A stretch of DNA of 48,101 nucleotides from Candidatus Kaiserbacteria bacterium. Lineage in GTDB: Bacteria > Patescibacteriota > Minisyncoccia > Phycocordibacterales > Phycocordibacteraceae. The notes beneath the pieces were generated by a model that worked only from the letters and a program-made list of their open reading frames with translations, did no database searches and had not been told where the DNA came from. A program made the translations under genes and the position numbers. The stretch is from positions 1 through 48,101 of the forward strand of contig JACRFL010000015.1 of NCBI GenBank assembly GCA_016217905.1. Direction: 5' to 3'. Below are positions 45,440-48,101 of the stretch, in pieces (within the stretch, counting starts at the first letter, position 1; every line of letters begins with the position of its first letter).

Positions 45440-46009
45440 ATGGAATCGCTTGCGAAGCTCTTCGGCTCCGGCGCCCGTCTGAAGGTGCTCCGGCTCTTTC
45501 TATTCAATCAGGATATCTCCTTCACGCTTGCCGACATCGCCGAACGGACAAAGCTGACAAGAGATGTCACACGGCGCGAGGCCAATGAACTTTTCTCCGC
45601 TGGCCTCCTGCGCAAAAGGGGCGCGCAATCGCCCACCCGGTACCAGGCGAATCCGCGCTTCGAACACCTCGACGCGCTCGATACGTTTGTCCGCGAGACG
45701 ACCGCCGTGCAGCCGCAGAACATCCTGAAAGTGCTCAAGCGCGCCGGGACATTGCGGTTCGTCGCGCTCTCGGGGCTTTTCACCGGGATCGTAGAGCCGC
45801 AAATAGACCTTCTTGTCGTGGGCGACAACATCGAGGAGCGCACTCTTGCGAGCGTGGTGCATTCGCTTGAAGCAGAGCTCGGGCGCGAGATAAGGTACGC
45901 GTCTTTTCCTACGGCGGATTTCAAGTACCGCCGCGGGGTGTACGACCGCCTCCTTCGGGACGTTTTCGACTATCCACACCGCGTCCTCATCGATAAAATC
46001 GGGCTATAG
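45440..46009 (+). CDS. Winged-helix protein with degenerate nucleotidyltransferase-like domain
   Basis: 189 aa from ATG 45440 (track 45398 is in the terminator). Residues ~1-65 (LAKLFGSGARLKVLRLFLFNQDISFTLADIAERTKLTRDVTRREANELFSAGLLRKRG) form an ArsR-like winged helix. The rest resembles a MNT-type nucleotidyltransferase domain: QIDLLVVGDNIEERTLASVVHSLEAELGREIRYASFPTADFKYRRGVYDRLLRDVF, but the GSxxxG part is replaced by SGLFTG, so activity is doubtful. It probably binds DNA and senses something. No partner gene is obvious. Confidence 0.8.
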   Translation: MESLAKLFGSGARLKVLRLFLFNQDISFTLADIAERTKLTRDVTRREANELFSAGLLRKRGAQSPTRYQANPRFEHLDALDTFVRETTAVQPQNILKVLKRAGTLRFVALSGLFTGIVEPQIDLLVVGDNIEERTLASVVHSLEAELGREIRYASFPTADFKYRRGVYDRLLRDVFDYPHRVLIDKIGL

Positions 46010-46085
46010 AAGTGCTATACTTCAACGCAGATACTCGCAGATAAGGCGCGAGTAATTAATCGCATAAACAAAGCGCTATTTCACT

Positions 46086-46769
46086 ATGGTTTTCACTACA
46101 TGGGCGGATGTGCTCAGCCAATCCTTCCAGAGTCTCTTCTACGGATTGGTCTCGTTCATCCCCAACTTGGTTGTCGCAGTCATTATCTTCATCGTCGGCT
46201 GGCTCATCGGCGTGGGCTTGGGGAGGGTAGTCACGCAGATTGTCAATTCGCTGCGCGTCGACCAGGCGCTAAGAACAACCGGCATTGAGCGCCTGCTCTC
46301 GCGCGCGGGATTTGAGCTCTCTTCCGGCAGGTTTCTTGGCTTCCTCGTCAAGTGGTTCTTCATCATTGTCTTTTTGGTCGCGGCGCTCGACGTGCTGCGC
46401 CTTACGACCGTCAATCTCTTCATCAGCGACGTGGTCCTCGGGTACCTCCCGCAGGTGATCGTGGCGGTTCTTATCCTCCTTATCGCGGCGATTGTTGCGG
46501 AGGCGGCGGAACGGATCGTCGTCGGCTCGGCTCGGGCGGCCTCGCTGCGCGCCGCCGGATTCCTCGGCAAAGTGGCGCGGTATGCGATCTGGATATTCGC
46601 CATCCTCGCAGCACTCGCGCAGTTGAACGTTGCAACAGCGTTCGTCCAGACCTTGTTCACTGGCGTCGTGATCGCGGTGTCGCTCGCGGTCGGTCTCGCC
46701 TTCGGACTTGGCGGCCAGGCTGCGGCGGCCCGCTACCTCGAACATCTCCAATCAGAGATGAAGGACTAG
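46086..46769 (+). CDS. Mechanosensitive-channel-related conserved TM helix protein
   Basis: 227 aa with about five membrane segments. The Gly/Ala-spaced helices (SFIPNLVVAVIIFIVGWLIGVGLGRVVTQIVNSLRVDQALRTTG and LPQVIVAVLILLIAAIVAEAAERIVVGSAR, then FVQTLFTGVVIAVSLAVGLAFGLGGQAAAARYLEHL) match the conserved TM-helix family found in CmpX/MscS-like channel proteins. No beta-rich MscS domain is present. It may gate ions or solutes under osmotic stress. A TATACT box (46016-46021) gives a ~60-nt leader. Confidence 0.85.
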   Translation: MVFTTWADVLSQSFQSLFYGLVSFIPNLVVAVIIFIVGWLIGVGLGRVVTQIVNSLRVDQALRTTGIERLLSRAGFELSSGRFLGFLVKWFFIIVFLVAALDVLRLTTVNLFISDVVLGYLPQVIVAVLILLIAAIVAEAAERIVVGSARAASLRAAGFLGKVARYAIWIFAILAALAQLNVATAFVQTLFTGVVIAVSLAVGLAFGLGGQAAAARYLEHLQSEMKD

Positions 46770-46773
46770 GGTT

Positions 46774-46811
46774 AGTAAACTGATGGACACCTTGGTGTCC
46801 ATCAGTTTACT
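46774..46811. repeat. Perfect 18-2-18 inverted repeat
   Basis: AGTAAACTGATGGACACC and GGTGTCCATCAGTTTACT pair without mismatch around TT, starting 5 bp after the channel gene stop. No T-run follows, so it is not a standard terminator. It may be an mRNA 3'-end hairpin, a mobile-element end or a protein-binding site. Confidence 0.75.
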
Positions 46812-46939
46812 TCCGATTCTTGCGGCGAGAGAAGTTTTACGCTGCTTTATTCAAAGCGGGTTTCAAGATACAGAATCAGAAAGGTAGCGGGGTTGGTTAA
46901 TGGCCGTGTAAAAAGCACGTACCGGACTCATGCAAATTG

Positions 46940-46968
46940 TTGACTTCAAAAGCGCCTTCCTCTATACT
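46940..46968 (+). promoter_or_regulatory. Near-consensus promoter upstream of 23S rRNA
   Basis: TTGACT (46940-46945), a 17-base spacer and TATACT (46963-46968) form one of the best promoters in the window, as expected for rRNA. Transcription would start near 46975. Confidence 0.85.
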
Positions 46969-46974
46969 CTCTCT

Positions 46975-47075
46975 ACGTGTCTACGAACCGAAAAACTTCA
47001 CTTTTAGGAGCGGATAGGCCGTAAGGCCACGCGCGCATGAAGCGCACGGAAAACCGCCCCTTGGGGCGGTTTTCG
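46975..47075 (+). ncRNA. Possible ~100-nt small RNA or rRNA leader with terminator hairpin
   Basis: Between the strong promoter and 23S there is a terminator-shaped hairpin (AAAACCGCCCC-TT-GGGGCGGTTTT, 47050-47073) followed by CGTTTCG. It would end a ~100-nt RNA. A second promoter-like TTGACA (47096-47101) comes after it. Either this is a separate small RNA and 23S starts from the second site, or the hairpin attenuates the rRNA transcript. No known RNA family is recognised. Confidence 0.4.
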
Positions 47076-47189
47076 TTTCGAAGGGACACTGATTTTTGAC
47101 AATACGAATACGCAAAAGTAAAAAAAGACCCCGCATAGGGAGTGGTTTCTGTGCGTGGGGGGAGTGCAATAGAATGAATGTGCTATGTA

Positions 47190-48101
<912 letters not shown>

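Overview
This window looks like a chromosomal contig from a Candidate Phyla Radiation (Patescibacteria) bacterium. It most resembles the Parcubacteria group that lacks ribosomal protein L1 (Kaiserbacteria-like). Supporting signs are compact genes with 1-10 nt gaps or ATGA overlaps, almost no Shine-Dalgarno (SD) sequences, no rplA next to rplK, no rplI after rpsR, a 23S rRNA gene with its own promoter and no 16S beside it, a short-looped EF-P, and a large S-layer-like protein with a peptidoglycan-binding domain. Standard code (TGA = stop) fits every gene. The lineage is inferred from content, not from a tree.

Layout. 1-2655 is an AT-richer accessory stretch: a membrane protein running off the edge, a monooxygenase-like and a VOC-fold protein divergent from an HxlR regulator, tRNA-Val, and an HTH protein with an apparent frameshift. 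2701-4680 holds uppS, an RluA-type pseudouridine synthase, rplS and tRNA-Leu. 4681-6698 is a second island: hairpins, a dispersed repeat, an XRE regulator, small membrane proteins and a 57-aa gene missed by the ORF track. 6793-9712 carries cobalamin adenosyltransferase, an alternative-oxidase-like di-iron protein, tRNA-His, a Cys-rich anchored protein and a SIMPL protein. 9793-15037 runs secE-nusG-rplK and then a thymidylate block (folA, a dUTPase/dCTP-deaminase paralogue, dcd, thyA, glyA). 15059-16247 is a defence-like insert: a Panacea antitoxin-like gene, a RelE-like gene and an MmeI C-terminal fragment. 16305-30334 is translation and repair: argS, ileS, recO, a membrane-anchored repeat protein, glyQS, an AI-2E-type transporter, metG, tatD, rpsF-ssb-rpsR, with two orphan small genes inserted. 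30363-35524 has efp, an ECF sigma factor with a membrane partner, and recA and ftsK. 35634-40414 holds a regulator full of GGACA boxes, a structured non-coding stretch and the 1.1-kaa surface protein. 40449-44261 has a RAYT transposase, a TPR protein and an O-antigen-ligase-like protein. 44322-45358 is the L10 leader with rplJ-rplL. The window ends with an HTH protein, a channel-like protein and the 5' end of the 23S rRNA gene.

How the genes fit together. The folA/dut-like/dcd/thyA/glyA block could take dCTP to dTMP and recycle the folate. The ECF sigma pair, the GGACA-box regulator, the surface protein and the O-antigen-ligase locus suggest an envelope programme. The alternative oxidase-like protein is the most surprising metabolic gene, since no respiratory genes are visible nearby.

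Most promising leads: the GGACA/TGTCC box cluster with perfect palindromes around the regulator at 35647-36453 and the hairpin RNA candidate next to it; the di-iron oxidase; the Panacea-type pair; the A8 frameshift; and several small genes with strong SDs in a genome that otherwise hardly uses them.
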